From assembly GCA_039978075.1 (NCBI GenBank), contig JBDWCA010000006.1, positions 121,564-185,563 on the forward strand: DNA of 64,000 nt. The letters are read 5' to 3'. The notes beneath the pieces are model-generated. The model was given only the letters and a program-made list of their open reading frames with translations. It was not told the DNA's origin and did no database searches. How positions within the stretch are numbered: the first letter of the stretch is position 1; each line of letters starts with the position of its first letter. Made by a program: the position numbers and the translations under genes. Of this stretch, positions 27,039-35,859 are shown in pieces. The stretch is from Anderseniella sp039978075. Its GTDB lineage: Bacteria; Pseudomonadota; Alphaproteobacteria; Rhizobiales; Aestuariivirgaceae.

Positions 27039-27416
27039 ATGACCCCTGCCCGAACCCGTCACGCCAATGCCGCCCTCGCTACCCTGATTATCCTGCAAGT
27101 AACCATGCTGGGCGCGCTGTTCGCGCAGTCTGCTCCGCATCCTCCAGCGACCATTCCATTATTTGGCATCGCGCCGTTTCTGGCCGCCGCCCTGTCAGCT
27201 GCAGCTGCCGCCATCATCATCGGCCCGCTGGAAACCGCATCGGGCCGGGCTCTGTCCGTCCTGGCCGCCCTGATGGCACTGTTGTCCTACGGGCCGCAAA
27301 AATATCTGGATGCGCAGTTTTCCCTGATCTGGCCTGCCGTAATCGCCGGGCAGATCGCGGCCATTGCAGTGATTGTGCTGGTCGTCTCTGCAGCAAAGAA
27401 CCGTTCGACAAGCTGA
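27039..27416 (+). CDS. Small membrane protein under TetR control
   Basis: 125-residue hydrophobic protein with about four membrane helices (residues 10-30, 40-64, 70-85 and 95-118). I do not recognise a family. I chose the ATG at 27039, with GGAAA eight to ten bases upstream, because the predicted promoter -10 box ends at 27016 and the ATG at 27024 would leave almost no leader. Divergent arrangement with the TetR gene suggests it is the regulated target. Confidence 0.65.
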   Translation: MTPARTRHANAALATLIILQVTMLGALFAQSAPHPPATIPLFGIAPFLAAALSAAAAAIIIGPLETASGRALSVLAALMALLSYGPQKYLDAQFSLIWPAVIAGQIAAIAVIVLVVSAAKNRSTS

Positions 27417-27429
27417 TCGGGAGCCTGCT

Positions 27430-28098
27430 CTAACCCACACTCATCGCCAGGATACGACTGAGATGGGTATAGGGCCGGCCAGTTTCGGCATGCCACTGGT
27501 TGAAGGCCGCCTGCACTGACGCCATGTCCTTCTTGGACGATGGAATTTTGGCAACCACACCTTCGCGCATAAGCGCATTGGTAACATCTGCCGACAGGAT
27601 AAATCCGTCCTTGCCGATGAAGCGCAGCGCGTACTGACCGGTGTTTCCGCCCAGCCGTGAGCCCTGCTTTTTCATCAGCTCCAGCAACCCGATCTGGTCT
27701 GATGCAGGCCAGCCACCAAGAAATTTTGCAGCCGTGCCATGCTCCCTGGCCAACTCAACCAGCCAGATCGCGTTGTCGCGTACCGACATGATTTTCGCGC
27801 CATGGCGAACAATACGGGTATCGGTGAGCAACGCTTCAAATTCCTCATCCGGCAACATCGCCAGAAAGTTGGGATTGAAGCCGTGAAACGCTTCCTCAAA
27901 ACCCGGCCATTTCTTCTCGATGACCTTCCAGTTGAACCCGGAATTGAAAACACAGCGTGCGAAATTGGCCAGCCAGCGATCATCCGGCAGTGCCATCACT
28001 TCCGACTGCTCCGGCACCGTCTGCAGCAGAGCCTGCATGGCCGCCTCCCCGCCCTTGTTGTTGGCGGCCAGCGTTTCAATCTCCGCAAAGTGACGCAT
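27430..28098 (-). CDS. DNA-3-methyladenine glycosylase I-like protein
   Basis: 222-residue helix-hairpin-helix-type glycosylase related to Tag. The region CVFNSGFNWKVIEKKWPGFEEAF and the following NFLAMLPDEEFEALLTDTRIVRHGAKI match the Tag superfamily core, which excises alkylated adenines in base-excision repair. The typical N-terminal CxW...YHDxEWG segment of E. coli Tag is not seen, so specificity may differ. The gene sits four bases downstream of the M24-family peptidase gene, apparently in its transcript, though a functional link is not evident. Confidence 0.75.
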   Translation of the reverse strand: MRHFAEIETLAANNKGGEAAMQALLQTVPEQSEVMALPDDRWLANFARCVFNSGFNWKVIEKKWPGFEEAFHGFNPNFLAMLPDEEFEALLTDTRIVRHGAKIMSVRDNAIWLVELAREHGTAAKFLGGWPASDQIGLLELMKKQGSRLGGNTGQYALRFIGKDGFILSADVTNALMREGVVAKIPSSKKDMASVQAAFNQWHAETGRPYTHLSRILAMSVG

Positions 28099-28102
28099 TA
28101 AT

Positions 28103-29284
28103 TCACCCTTTCACAAACAGCTTGCGCGGCGTGGTGCACAGGCACTCCACACCGGCCTCGGTAATCAGGATCGGCTCGGTGATCTCCAGCCCCCCGTCAT
28201 CGAGCCACAGCGCCGGCATGAAATGAAAGATCATGCCGGCCTCAAGCACCGTCTTGTCACCGCGCCGGAACGACATGGTGCGCTCGCCCCAGTCCGGCGG
28301 ATAGCTCAGCCCGATAGAATAGCCGGTGCGGGAATCCTTGGAAAACCCGTGCCGCTCCAGCGTATCGTAAAACGCAATGGCAATGTCTTCACAAGTGTTG
28401 CCCGGCCTTGCCTGCTCAAGGCCTTTGTCCACCGCCTCCAGCACCGCCTTTTCCGCATCCAGGTATTTCTGCGGCACCTGTCCCAGAAACAACGTGCGCG
28501 ACTGCGGGCAGTTATACCGCCTGTAGCACCCGGCAATTTCAAAGAACGTGGCCTCACCCGACTTGAACGGCTGGTCATTCCAGGTCAGGTGTGGCGCGGT
28601 TGCATCCATGCCCGAAGGCAGCATCGGCACGATGGCCGGATAGTCGCCCCAATGGCCATTGGCCCCTTCAATCGATACCTTGTACAACTCCGCCACCAGT
28701 GCATTCTTGGGCAGGCCCGGCTCCGCCATGTCGACGATGGTTGCATGCATGCGCTCGACAATGCCGGCAGCCCGGCGCATGAATTCAATCTCGTCTGGCG
28801 ACTTGACCGCACGTTGCCAGTTCACCAGCCCGTTGGCGTCGGTGAATGTGGCATCCGGCAGATGCGATTTCAAACTCTCCCACGCGGCCGCGGTAAACCA
28901 GTAATTGTCCATTTCGACACCGATGCGCGCGCTCTGCCAGCCGCGCTCGGCAATAATGCCCGACAGGTGATCCATGGGGTGGCGTTCCGAGGACTGCACG
29001 AAATGATCGGGATATCCGACGACATTGTCGTGCGCCATGAAGGCCGTTCGGTAGGCGCCATTGGCATCCATCGACCGCCCCCACCACACCGGCTCGCCCT
29101 CGAGGCCCAGCAAAACGGCCTGATGCACATAAAACGACCAGCCGTCATAACCCGTCAGCCAGCCCATATTGGACGGGTCCGACACAATGACCAGGTCCAG
29201 CCCGAGCCTGCTCATTTCAGCACGGGTCTTCGCAATACGCGCGAGATACTCGTCATGTGAAAAATGCAATACAGCGTCACTCAT
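28103..29284 (-). CDS. M24-family peptidase, ectoine hydrolase (DoeA/EutD)-like
   Basis: 393-residue pita-bread-fold enzyme. The creatinase-like N-domain includes LTGYDGWSFYVHQAVL, which strongly resembles DoeA/EutD ectoine hydrolases, and the C-domain carries M24 features (HGHW-like region NGHWGDY, GEATFFEIAGCYRRYN, and EAGMIFHFMPALW). Ectoine hydrolase opens ectoine to N-acetyl-diaminobutyrate without metals. No other ectoine-degradation genes adjoin it; instead it is divergent from D-arginine dehydrogenase-like and TPP-decarboxylase genes. The real substrate may therefore be another cyclic amidine or guanidino compound. Start at 29284 matches family length; a frame to 29461 would add unlike residues. 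Confidence 0.82.
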   Translation of the reverse strand: MSDAVLHFSHDEYLARIAKTRAEMSRLGLDLVIVSDPSNMGWLTGYDGWSFYVHQAVLLGLEGEPVWWGRSMDANGAYRTAFMAHDNVVGYPDHFVQSSERHPMDHLSGIIAERGWQSARIGVEMDNYWFTAAAWESLKSHLPDATFTDANGLVNWQRAVKSPDEIEFMRRAAGIVERMHATIVDMAEPGLPKNALVAELYKVSIEGANGHWGDYPAIVPMLPSGMDATAPHLTWNDQPFKSGEATFFEIAGCYRRYNCPQSRTLFLGQVPQKYLDAEKAVLEAVDKGLEQARPGNTCEDIAIAFYDTLERHGFSKDSRTGYSIGLSYPPDWGERTMSFRRGDKTVLEAGMIFHFMPALWLDDGGLEITEPILITEAGVECLCTTPRKLFVKG

Positions 29285-29378
29285 CTTGAAAGCCCCTCGA
29301 CGGCGAATGAATAGTCGGACAAGAATGCCGTGAGAAAGCATCCAAACGCAATGCAGATTGGCAGGGTCAGGACCCAGT

Positions 29379-30491
29379 ATGAGCAGAACTTTCGACATCG
29401 TGGTAATCGGCGGCGGCATGGCCGGGTTTTCGGCAGCTGCTGAACTTGCAGAAACCCACAAGGTTTGCGTCGTCGAGCGCGAACCACAGGCAGGCTATCA
29501 TTCAACAGGCAGGTCAGCGGCCACCTTTGTGCCCAGCTATGGTCCCGCAGCCATTCAGGCGCTGGCAAAGGCAAGTGAAGCGTTTTTCGAAGCTGCCCCC
29601 AATGACTTTGCAGCTGCACCGCTTCTGTCACCGCGTGGCGAGGTGATGATGGTCGGACCCGGCGATGAAGCTCACATGGCGGAAGGCGAAGCACTGGGCC
29701 TGCGCCAGCTGCCGATGGACGAGCTCAAACAAATAGTGCCGCTGATGAAAACCGATGCGCTGATCGCCGCCCTGAGCGACGATCATGCCCGCGATCTGGA
29801 TGTGGATCTGCTGTTGCAGGGTTACATGAAACTGTTCAAGGCGCGCGGCGGCACGGTGTTGACCAAAACCGAGGTAACCGGTTTCACCCGGCACTATGGT
29901 GCATGGCAGGTGCAGACATCCGATGGCGATTTAAGTTGCGCCATGGTTGTAAACGCTGCCGGTGCATGGGCCACAACCATCGCCGGGCTGGCAAAAACCC
30001 AGGCAATCGAGATCACCCCCAAGCGCCGTTCAGCCGTGCTGCTGGATTTGCCCGAAAGTGCCAATGTCGATCAGTGGCCGTTGTGTTTTGGCGCCGGCGA
30101 AACGTTTTACTTCAAACCCATGGGCGGCAAGCTGATGCTGTCGCCGGCCGATGCGACACCGGTTGATCCCCATGATGCCTGGGCCGACGACATGGCATTG
30201 GCCGAAGCAGTCGAAAAGTTCCAGAACGTAATCGATTTTGAGGTTACCCATATCGGCCACACCTGGGGCGGCCTGCGCAGTTTCGCAGAAGATGGCAACC
30301 CGGTTGTCGGGTTCGACGAGCAGGTCGACAATTTCTTCTGGCTGGCCGGCCAGGGCGGCTATGGCATCCAGACCGCACCGGCCTTGTCCAGGCTGTCCGC
30401 CGCACTGATCGACGGGAGACAGATACCCGATGATATTGCCGCTCAGGGACTTGAACCCGCATCCATATCGCCTGCAAGGTTCAGCAACTGA
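29379..30491 (+). CDS. dauA: D-arginine dehydrogenase-like FAD oxidoreductase
   Basis: 370-residue DAO-family flavoprotein. It strongly resembles Pseudomonas DauA: the FAD fold VVIGGGMAGFSAAAELA, the segment EPQAGYHSTGRSAATFVPSYG, TWGGLRSFAEDGNPVVGFD, and the C-terminal AGQGGYGIQTAPA followed by SPARFSN. DauA oxidises D-arginine to 2-ketoarginine. The next gene, 19 bases on, is an AruI-like 2-ketoarginine decarboxylase, which supports the assignment. No arginine racemase-type partner DauB is present. Other cationic D-amino acids are possible substrates. Confidence 0.8.
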   Translation: MSRTFDIVVIGGGMAGFSAAAELAETHKVCVVEREPQAGYHSTGRSAATFVPSYGPAAIQALAKASEAFFEAAPNDFAAAPLLSPRGEVMMVGPGDEAHMAEGEALGLRQLPMDELKQIVPLMKTDALIAALSDDHARDLDVDLLLQGYMKLFKARGGTVLTKTEVTGFTRHYGAWQVQTSDGDLSCAMVVNAAGAWATTIAGLAKTQAIEITPKRRSAVLLDLPESANVDQWPLCFGAGETFYFKPMGGKLMLSPADATPVDPHDAWADDMALAEAVEKFQNVIDFEVTHIGHTWGGLRSFAEDGNPVVGFDEQVDNFFWLAGQGGYGIQTAPALSRLSAALIDGRQIPDDIAAQGLEPASISPARFSN

Positions 30492-30510
30492 ATTATAGGG
30501 ATAAATCGAA

Positions 30511-32109
30511 ATGAGTGATGGTGGCGTAAGCGTCGGTGAAGCGCTGGTTGGATTGCTGGAAGCCTATGGCGTAACCGACGTGTTCGGTATCCCCGGCGTG
30601 CACAATGTCGAAATGTACCGCGCCCTGCCGCGCTCCGGCATCACCCATGTTCTGACCCGGCATGAGCAGGGTGCCGGCTTCATGGCCGACGGCTATGCCC
30701 GTGCGTCCGGCAAGCCCGGTGTGTGCTTCACCATTACCGGTCCCGGCCTAACCAACATCATGACTCCGATGGGACAGGCCTATTCGGACTCCGTGCCCAT
30801 GCTGGTGATTTCATCGACCCTGGACGTAAAGGACTGGGGTCAGGGCCGCGGCAGGCTGCATGAAATGCGCTCACAGCTCAACGCAGCCGCAACCGTGTCG
30901 CAGATTGCAGCCACCTGTTATTCGGCCAGGGACGTGCAGGACCGCATCGCCGAAGCGTTCTCGCTCTTTGCATCTGCAAGACCCCGCCCGGTCTATCTGG
31001 AAATCCCGCTCGATGTGCTCAAGCAACCTGCCGGTGATGGCTGGAATCCGCGCGCACTGGCGTCGAAACCGCAGGCCACGCCGGATCAGATCGCAGACGC
31101 CGTTGCCAGACTGTCAGGCGCGAAAAGCCCGGTCATTATACTGGGTGGCGGTGCCCGCCATGCAGGTGCTGCGGCCACTGAAGTTGCTGAGAAAACCGGC
31201 GCCGTGATCTTCACCACCATCGCCGCGAAAGGCGTCATACCGGACGACCATCCGTTGCTGGCAGGTGCCGTCTTGCCAAATCCGCTGGCGACCAAGGTTA
31301 TCATGGCGTCCGATGCCATACTGGCGGTTGGCACGGAACTGTCTGAAACTGATCTGTGGTATCAGACATTCGACATCACGACAGGTCTGATCCGGGTGGA
31401 CATCGATCCTGCCTCGCTGGCCCGGCCCTATCCGGCTGACCTGCCGATCACCGGTGATGCAGCCGCAACCCTGGTTGCCATTTCCGCCGGGTTGCCGGAC
31501 GGTAACAAAACCGCTGCCCGCGCCGACGAGGTCTGGGAATTGCGGATCGCCTGTGCCGACAGCGGGGACGATCTGCGCGAGACCATCACCACCGTGCTGG
31601 ACACAGTTCGCACCGCCCTGCCGGCAGATACCATCGTCGCATCCGACATGACACAGATCGCCTATGCCGCCAATGAAGTTTTGCGGTTTTCACAGCCCGA
31701 CTGCTACTTGCATCCAGCCGGTTTCGGCACCCTCGGCTATGCGCTGCCTGCAGCCATCGGTGCCCGTGTCGCGTGCCCGGACCAGCCCGTGGTTGCCATG
31801 GCCGGTGACTATGGCGTGCAGTACACCATCAATGAACTGGGCACCGCTGCGGAACTGGCCAGGCCGCTGATTGTGTTGTTGTGGAACAATGATGCGTTGG
31901 GCCAGATCCGCGATGACATGGTCGACAAGGGTATCCAGCCGAACGCCGTCACCCTGATCAATCCGGATTTCGCTGCACTGGCCAGGGCCTATGATTGTGA
32001 TGCGGTCAGGCCTCAGACACTGGACGAGTTGTCCTCGGCCATCAAGACCGGCCTGACTGCAGAACGCCCGGTGGTGATCGAAGTGCGTCCGGCAATCGTG
32101 AAAGGCTGA
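30511..32109 (+). CDS. aruI: TPP-dependent decarboxylase, 5-guanidino-2-oxopentanoate type
   Basis: 532-residue thiamine-diphosphate enzyme of the acetolactate-synthase-like family. The PYR domain has HEQGAGFMADGYARASGKPGVC with the catalytic Glu; the PP domain has GDYGVQYTINELGTAAELARPLIVLLWNNDALGQI, the GDG-type TPP/Mg motif being GDY here. It resembles AruI, which decarboxylates 2-ketoarginine to 4-guanidinobutyraldehyde; the adjacent DauA-like gene fits that step. The GDY variant occurs in related decarboxylases but deserves a check. Its stop overlaps the HAD gene start by one base. Confidence 0.78.
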   Translation: MSDGGVSVGEALVGLLEAYGVTDVFGIPGVHNVEMYRALPRSGITHVLTRHEQGAGFMADGYARASGKPGVCFTITGPGLTNIMTPMGQAYSDSVPMLVISSTLDVKDWGQGRGRLHEMRSQLNAAATVSQIAATCYSARDVQDRIAEAFSLFASARPRPVYLEIPLDVLKQPAGDGWNPRALASKPQATPDQIADAVARLSGAKSPVIILGGGARHAGAAATEVAEKTGAVIFTTIAAKGVIPDDHPLLAGAVLPNPLATKVIMASDAILAVGTELSETDLWYQTFDITTGLIRVDIDPASLARPYPADLPITGDAAATLVAISAGLPDGNKTAARADEVWELRIACADSGDDLRETITTVLDTVRTALPADTIVASDMTQIAYAANEVLRFSQPDCYLHPAGFGTLGYALPAAIGARVACPDQPVVAMAGDYGVQYTINELGTAAELARPLIVLLWNNDALGQIRDDMVDKGIQPNAVTLINPDFAALARAYDCDAVRPQTLDELSSAIKTGLTAERPVVIEVRPAIVKG

Positions 32110-32813
32110 TGGATTTGTCTGTAACCCATAATTGCGCGGTTATCTTCGATGTGGATGGCCCTCTACTGCATTTGAGAAAACCTGAGGAGGATGCGTTTTT
32201 CGCTCCTCTGGAACAGGTGTTTGGCATCACCGGACTGTCGCGCGACTGGGACAGCTACCGGGTCCGCAATGATCACGACATCATTCACCAGGTGCTTGGC
32301 GAACACCTTGGCGACGGCTTCAACGCTTCCCACTACGACGCATTCGTGGAAGCCTATGATGCGGAACTGAAAGACGGTTTCAACAGCGGCAGGCTTGAAG
32401 TCAGCATCGTGCCGAAGGCCCCTGACATTGTCGGAGCACTTGCCGCCACACCGGGCCTGGCGCTTGGCATCGCAACAGCCAACCTGAGATGTGCCGCCGA
32501 AATCCGGCTTCGCGAGGCCGGGCTGTGGGACCATCTGAGCGCCTATCCCGGCACCGCCGACAAGAGCGGCCACAAGCATGAAGTGCTTGCCCGGGTGATA
32601 TCCGACCTGGTTCTGCCTGCCGACCGCGTTGTCTATATCGGCGACAATCTGAACGACCTTGAAGCGGGCCGGAAAAACGGCACCCACTTTATCGGATTTC
32701 ACGTGCACCCCGAACGCCAACAGCGCCTGACCGACAACGGCGCCGAGTTTGTAACCGGTGATCACGATGAAACGCTTGTGCTGATCGGCGGGATGTTGAA
32801 GCTCAACTCATAG
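32109..32813 (+). CDS. HAD-superfamily hydrolase
   Basis: 234-residue phosphatase-type HAD protein. Motif I is FDVDGPLL (nucleophile Asp and Asp+2), the cap lies between residues 20 and 95, motif II is GIATAN, and motif IV is YIGDNLNDLEAG. This is the phosphoglycolate phosphatase-like subfamily. It is the third gene of the DauA-AruI-HAD operon (TGATG overlap). It might clear a phosphorylated by-product, but the substrate cannot be read from sequence. Confidence 0.85.
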   Translation: MDLSVTHNCAVIFDVDGPLLHLRKPEEDAFFAPLEQVFGITGLSRDWDSYRVRNDHDIIHQVLGEHLGDGFNASHYDAFVEAYDAELKDGFNSGRLEVSIVPKAPDIVGALAATPGLALGIATANLRCAAEIRLREAGLWDHLSAYPGTADKSGHKHEVLARVISDLVLPADRVVYIGDNLNDLEAGRKNGTHFIGFHVHPERQQRLTDNGAEFVTGDHDETLVLIGGMLKLNS

Positions 32814-32917
32814 ATGTGAGGCAGAACATAAATGATGAACGCGCGGCCATGAGCACAGCCGATGCGTTCGCTTCATCGCAGCATGTTGGACGTTAGAGGT
32901 ACACAGGCATTCAGGCT

Positions 32918-33613
32918 TTAAAGAGAGAATATTGTTTGCCAGTCGCTTTCCACAGAGACGAAGTTTCGCCGCCCCAGCTCCGCCAACACAGCACGCATGT
33001 GTCTGGCCCCGAACACGATCGCCAACCGGTGAATTTCCGGAGAGGTCTGGTCAAGTTGTGACCGCAGATGATCAATTAACCTGGCGTCTCTTGCGCCAAG
33101 AATGCAATGCCGCAGAGCTTCAAAATTCGGATCCCAGGATAAAATTTCGTCGCGTGAAGGCTTGTTTTCCAGGCCCAATTGGGAAGCAATCGATGCACGA
33201 GACGCAAAGAAGCGACCGTGCAAACCCATGATCGGGGCGGTCATGTATGCTGCCGCCCTGAGCCAGGCCGGTACATTTCGCCATTCCCTGTGGAATTCTT
33301 CTTCGGAAAGATCTGCGTGTACAATGCGGGCACTTGCAGTCTCAGGCGATGGATATGACGGCTGCACAACCAAGCCGAGTTCAGAATGTTCAATCCACCG
33401 ATATGCAGCGGTTAGATGCCGGACCACCGGAGATCGAACGCCCTCTACCAAAACCACATCATGACTGAATGCATCGGCGTATACTCGATCAAAGAAACTC
33501 TGCTCTGCGATGTGCACCATCGGAAAGAGTGTGACAGAAGTGACCGAACCGGGGCTAACCAGGCGGTGCCTTGCCGAACGTAAACCCAGAAAGGAGGTTT
33601 CAAGAATCTGCAT
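32918..33613 (-). CDS. TraB/PrgY-like (Tiki superfamily) protein
   Basis: 231-residue soluble protein. Conserved elements of the TraB/GumN/Tiki fold are visible: VTLFPMVHIAEQSFFD at the N-terminus, VVLVEGVRS with the acidic residue, and FGARHMRAVLAEL, a GxxH motif at the C-terminus. The first GxxH is replaced by PMVH. Members include putative metalloproteases. The reading frame extends to a TTG at 33703, but AGGAG abuts that codon directly, so I prefer the ATG at 33613. No neighbour gives a function. Confidence 0.65.
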   Translation of the reverse strand: MQILETSFLGLRSARHRLVSPGSVTSVTLFPMVHIAEQSFFDRVYADAFSHDVVLVEGVRSPVVRHLTAAYRWIEHSELGLVVQPSYPSPETASARIVHADLSEEEFHREWRNVPAWLRAAAYMTAPIMGLHGRFFASRASIASQLGLENKPSRDEILSWDPNFEALRHCILGARDARLIDHLRSQLDQTSPEIHRLAIVFGARHMRAVLAELGRRNFVSVESDWQTIFSL

Positions 33614-33781
33614 TGCCGGTTTGTATATTGATTTGCGCTCAGATGTCGAAATATAGCTTGAAGTGTCGTCTTCTGCGGGATCAGTTATCTGTAGTGAAAA
33701 CAACTCCTGAATAGCCCGGTTTGGTCTGCAGTCGATGCGAAACTTTCTTTGCGAAGATTACGACTTAGCAGGTCCCTCACC

Positions 33782-35326
33782 CTAGGGCTGAACATCCTTC
33801 AGTTCATGCTTGCGGCGTGCCATGAAGTCTTGCAGTGCCTCGTCCACCGCCTTGTCCATCGGCGGTTCTTCGTAAGCCTCCAGCATCTGCTTCCAGACAA
33901 TATTGGCGCGCTCGGTGGCAGTTTTCGAGCCGGCTTCCTCCCAGGTCTCGAAATTGCGCCAGTCTGACACCATGGGCTGATAAAACGCCGTTTCAAACCG
34001 TTCCAGCGTGTGCGGCTCGCCGAAGAAATGGCCGCCCGGTTCAACCCCTGCTATTGCCTCAACGCCCAGTGCCTCGTCGCTCATGTCCATTGGAGCCAGT
34101 GAAGCGACCCATTGCCGGATCATTTCAGCGTCGATCACACATTTCTCCATGGATGCCGACAGGCCGCCTTCCAGCCAACCCAGGCCGTGATGCACGACAT
34201 TGGCATGACCCATGATCACCGCCCACAGGGACATGGCGCTCTCATAGGTTGACTGCGCATCCACGCAATTGGACGCGTTCACGTTTGAAGACCTATACGG
34301 CAGTTTGAAGTAGCGCGCGATCTGGCCGCCGATCAGCACCGCCTTGACATATTCAGGCGTGCCGAAAGCGGGCGCGCCGGACTTCATGTCCACATTGGAG
34401 GTAAACCCGCCAAACAGAACAGGCGCACCCGGATTGGCCATCTGTGACAGGGCGATCACCGCCAGCGCTTCGGCCGTCTGCTGCACCAGAGCACCGGCAA
34501 CAGTTACCGGACTCATGGCGCCGGCCAGGGTGAACGGCGTCACCGCGACCGCCTGGCCGTATTCGCCGAAGCACAACAGGCCATCGAGCAGTTCTTCGTC
34601 GACGCGGCGCGGACTGTTGACGTTGAACGACGTCAACAGCGAGCACTCTGTCTTCAACTGGTCAAGGCTGACCCCGCGCGCGATAGCCACCATCTCGACG
34701 GCATCCTTCGCCCGGAACTCAGACACGGTACGCACAAACGCCGACCGGTCGGTGTATTTCAAGATGGCATAGGCATTGTCCAGGTGCCGGGTCGGCACCG
34801 GCAAGTCCATCGGCTCGACTATGGACCCGCCCATTGTGTGACATACGCCAAGTGCATGGTTCAGCTTCACCAGGTCGACCAGCGCATCGTAGGTGCCCGG
34901 ACGCCGGCCATTGTCGAGATCATTGATGTTGGGCGGTGAGCCGACGGTATTGAAGTTGATGTAGTTGCCGCCCATGACCGTGTTGCGCTCCGGGTTGCGG
35001 CCATGCACGGCAAAGGTTTCAGGAGCAAGGCTCACAAAGTGTTCAACCGTGGCACGATCCATGCGCGCCACCCCGGTCTCGCGATCAACCTTGCAGCCGT
35101 TCTTCTCCAGAATATCCAGGCATCTGTCGGATAAAAATTCCAGGCCGGATTCCTGCAACACCCGAAACGCTGCATCAACCAACCGGTTGAGATCATCCTG
35201 GTCCAGCAATTCGACAGGCGGCAGCGGATTGCGGAACACCCCGATCGGTTTCGGCAATTGCCCCGAAGACCGGTCCGGCCGGTTGCCACCTCTCGCTCTG
35301 CGTCTTCCACCTTCGCGTGCTGACAT
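33782..35326 (-). CDS. Trimethylamine methyltransferase (MttB) family, non-pyrrolysine
   Basis: 514-residue MttB-superfamily methyltransferase, transferring a methyl group from a quaternary or tertiary amine to a corrinoid protein. Family features are the N-terminal LDQDDLNRLVDAAFRVLQESGLEFL, NTVGSPPNINDLDNGRRPGT and the C-terminal GGHFFGEPHTLERFETAFY. The frame has no in-frame amber codon, so it belongs to the large non-pyrrolysine group (glycine betaine, carnitine, proline betaine and similar substrates). No corrinoid protein (MttC-like) or reductive activase gene is adjacent. AGAGGACG precedes the ATG at 35326; a longer frame to 35437 is unlikely. Confidence 0.88.
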   Translation of the reverse strand: MSAREGGRRRARGGNRPDRSSGQLPKPIGVFRNPLPPVELLDQDDLNRLVDAAFRVLQESGLEFLSDRCLDILEKNGCKVDRETGVARMDRATVEHFVSLAPETFAVHGRNPERNTVMGGNYINFNTVGSPPNINDLDNGRRPGTYDALVDLVKLNHALGVCHTMGGSIVEPMDLPVPTRHLDNAYAILKYTDRSAFVRTVSEFRAKDAVEMVAIARGVSLDQLKTECSLLTSFNVNSPRRVDEELLDGLLCFGEYGQAVAVTPFTLAGAMSPVTVAGALVQQTAEALAVIALSQMANPGAPVLFGGFTSNVDMKSGAPAFGTPEYVKAVLIGGQIARYFKLPYRSSNVNASNCVDAQSTYESAMSLWAVIMGHANVVHHGLGWLEGGLSASMEKCVIDAEMIRQWVASLAPMDMSDEALGVEAIAGVEPGGHFFGEPHTLERFETAFYQPMVSDWRNFETWEEAGSKTATERANIVWKQMLEAYEEPPMDKAVDEALQDFMARRKHELKDVQP

Positions 35327-35508
35327 GATAGCGTCCTCTGGCTGGCAAACAGGGTCGTTGTTTGCCTTTTGAACGCTAGGCCTGCGGCACATCGTCAACA
35401 TGACCAGCGAGGACAAATTCTTGGCGTTGCGGGACACTCATTGACAATTTCTCCAAACCAAGATGAAAACAGCACATGGCATGGCCAACCTGTTTTTCTG
35501 AGAGTTTA

Positions 35509-35859
35509 ATGACTCAAACGTCCAAACCAAGTCATCTGCAACAACCGGAAGCTGAAAGCATTCACATCATGTACGAAGTCGCCGCGCAAAGGCCGGTTGT
35601 AAAACGTGGGGCCACCCTGATCATGGTAGACGATGACCGGATGCTGCTGGACGAGGGTGAAACGCCAGAACAAAAGATGGTGCGGTTCCGCGCGCTTGGT
35701 TGTTATCCACTGACCGAAGCCATTGAGAGCAAGGCTGTAACGGCGGAAGAGCTCATCGCTGAAATACTGGCTACCACCACGTCTGAACGAGTTGGCCGGG
35801 TCATGGACCGCGACCAGCCTGAATCGATGGAAAACAAGAAGCAAGAAGGTTATCTCTGA
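35509..35859 (+). CDS. cysD: Internally deleted CysD (sulfate adenylyltransferase subunit 2) remnant
   Basis: 116-residue product that contains both ends of CysD and nothing between. Residues 8-26 (SHLQQPEAESIHIMYEVAA) match the CysD N-terminus; residues 27-116 (QRPVVKRGATLIMVDDDR ... SMENKKQEGYL) match its last ninety residues. Intact CysD is about 300 residues. The missing part of about 190 residues holds the PP-loop ATP-binding motif SxGKDS and the catalytic region. The join is in frame at a shared EVAA/LAA-type segment. The gene still overlaps cysNC by one base. As it stands it cannot adenylylate sulfate; a second intact copy elsewhere or a structural role are possibilities. Confidence 0.85.
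   Translation: MTQTSKPSHLQQPEAESIHIMYEVAAQRPVVKRGATLIMVDDDRMLLDEGETPEQKMVRFRALGCYPLTEAIESKAVTAEELIAEILATTTSERVGRVMDRDQPESMENKKQEGYL

Noticed and set aside
33782..35326. Possible pyrrolysine-type MttB.
   Set aside because: The frame is continuous with no in-frame amber codon, and no pyl genes are seen.
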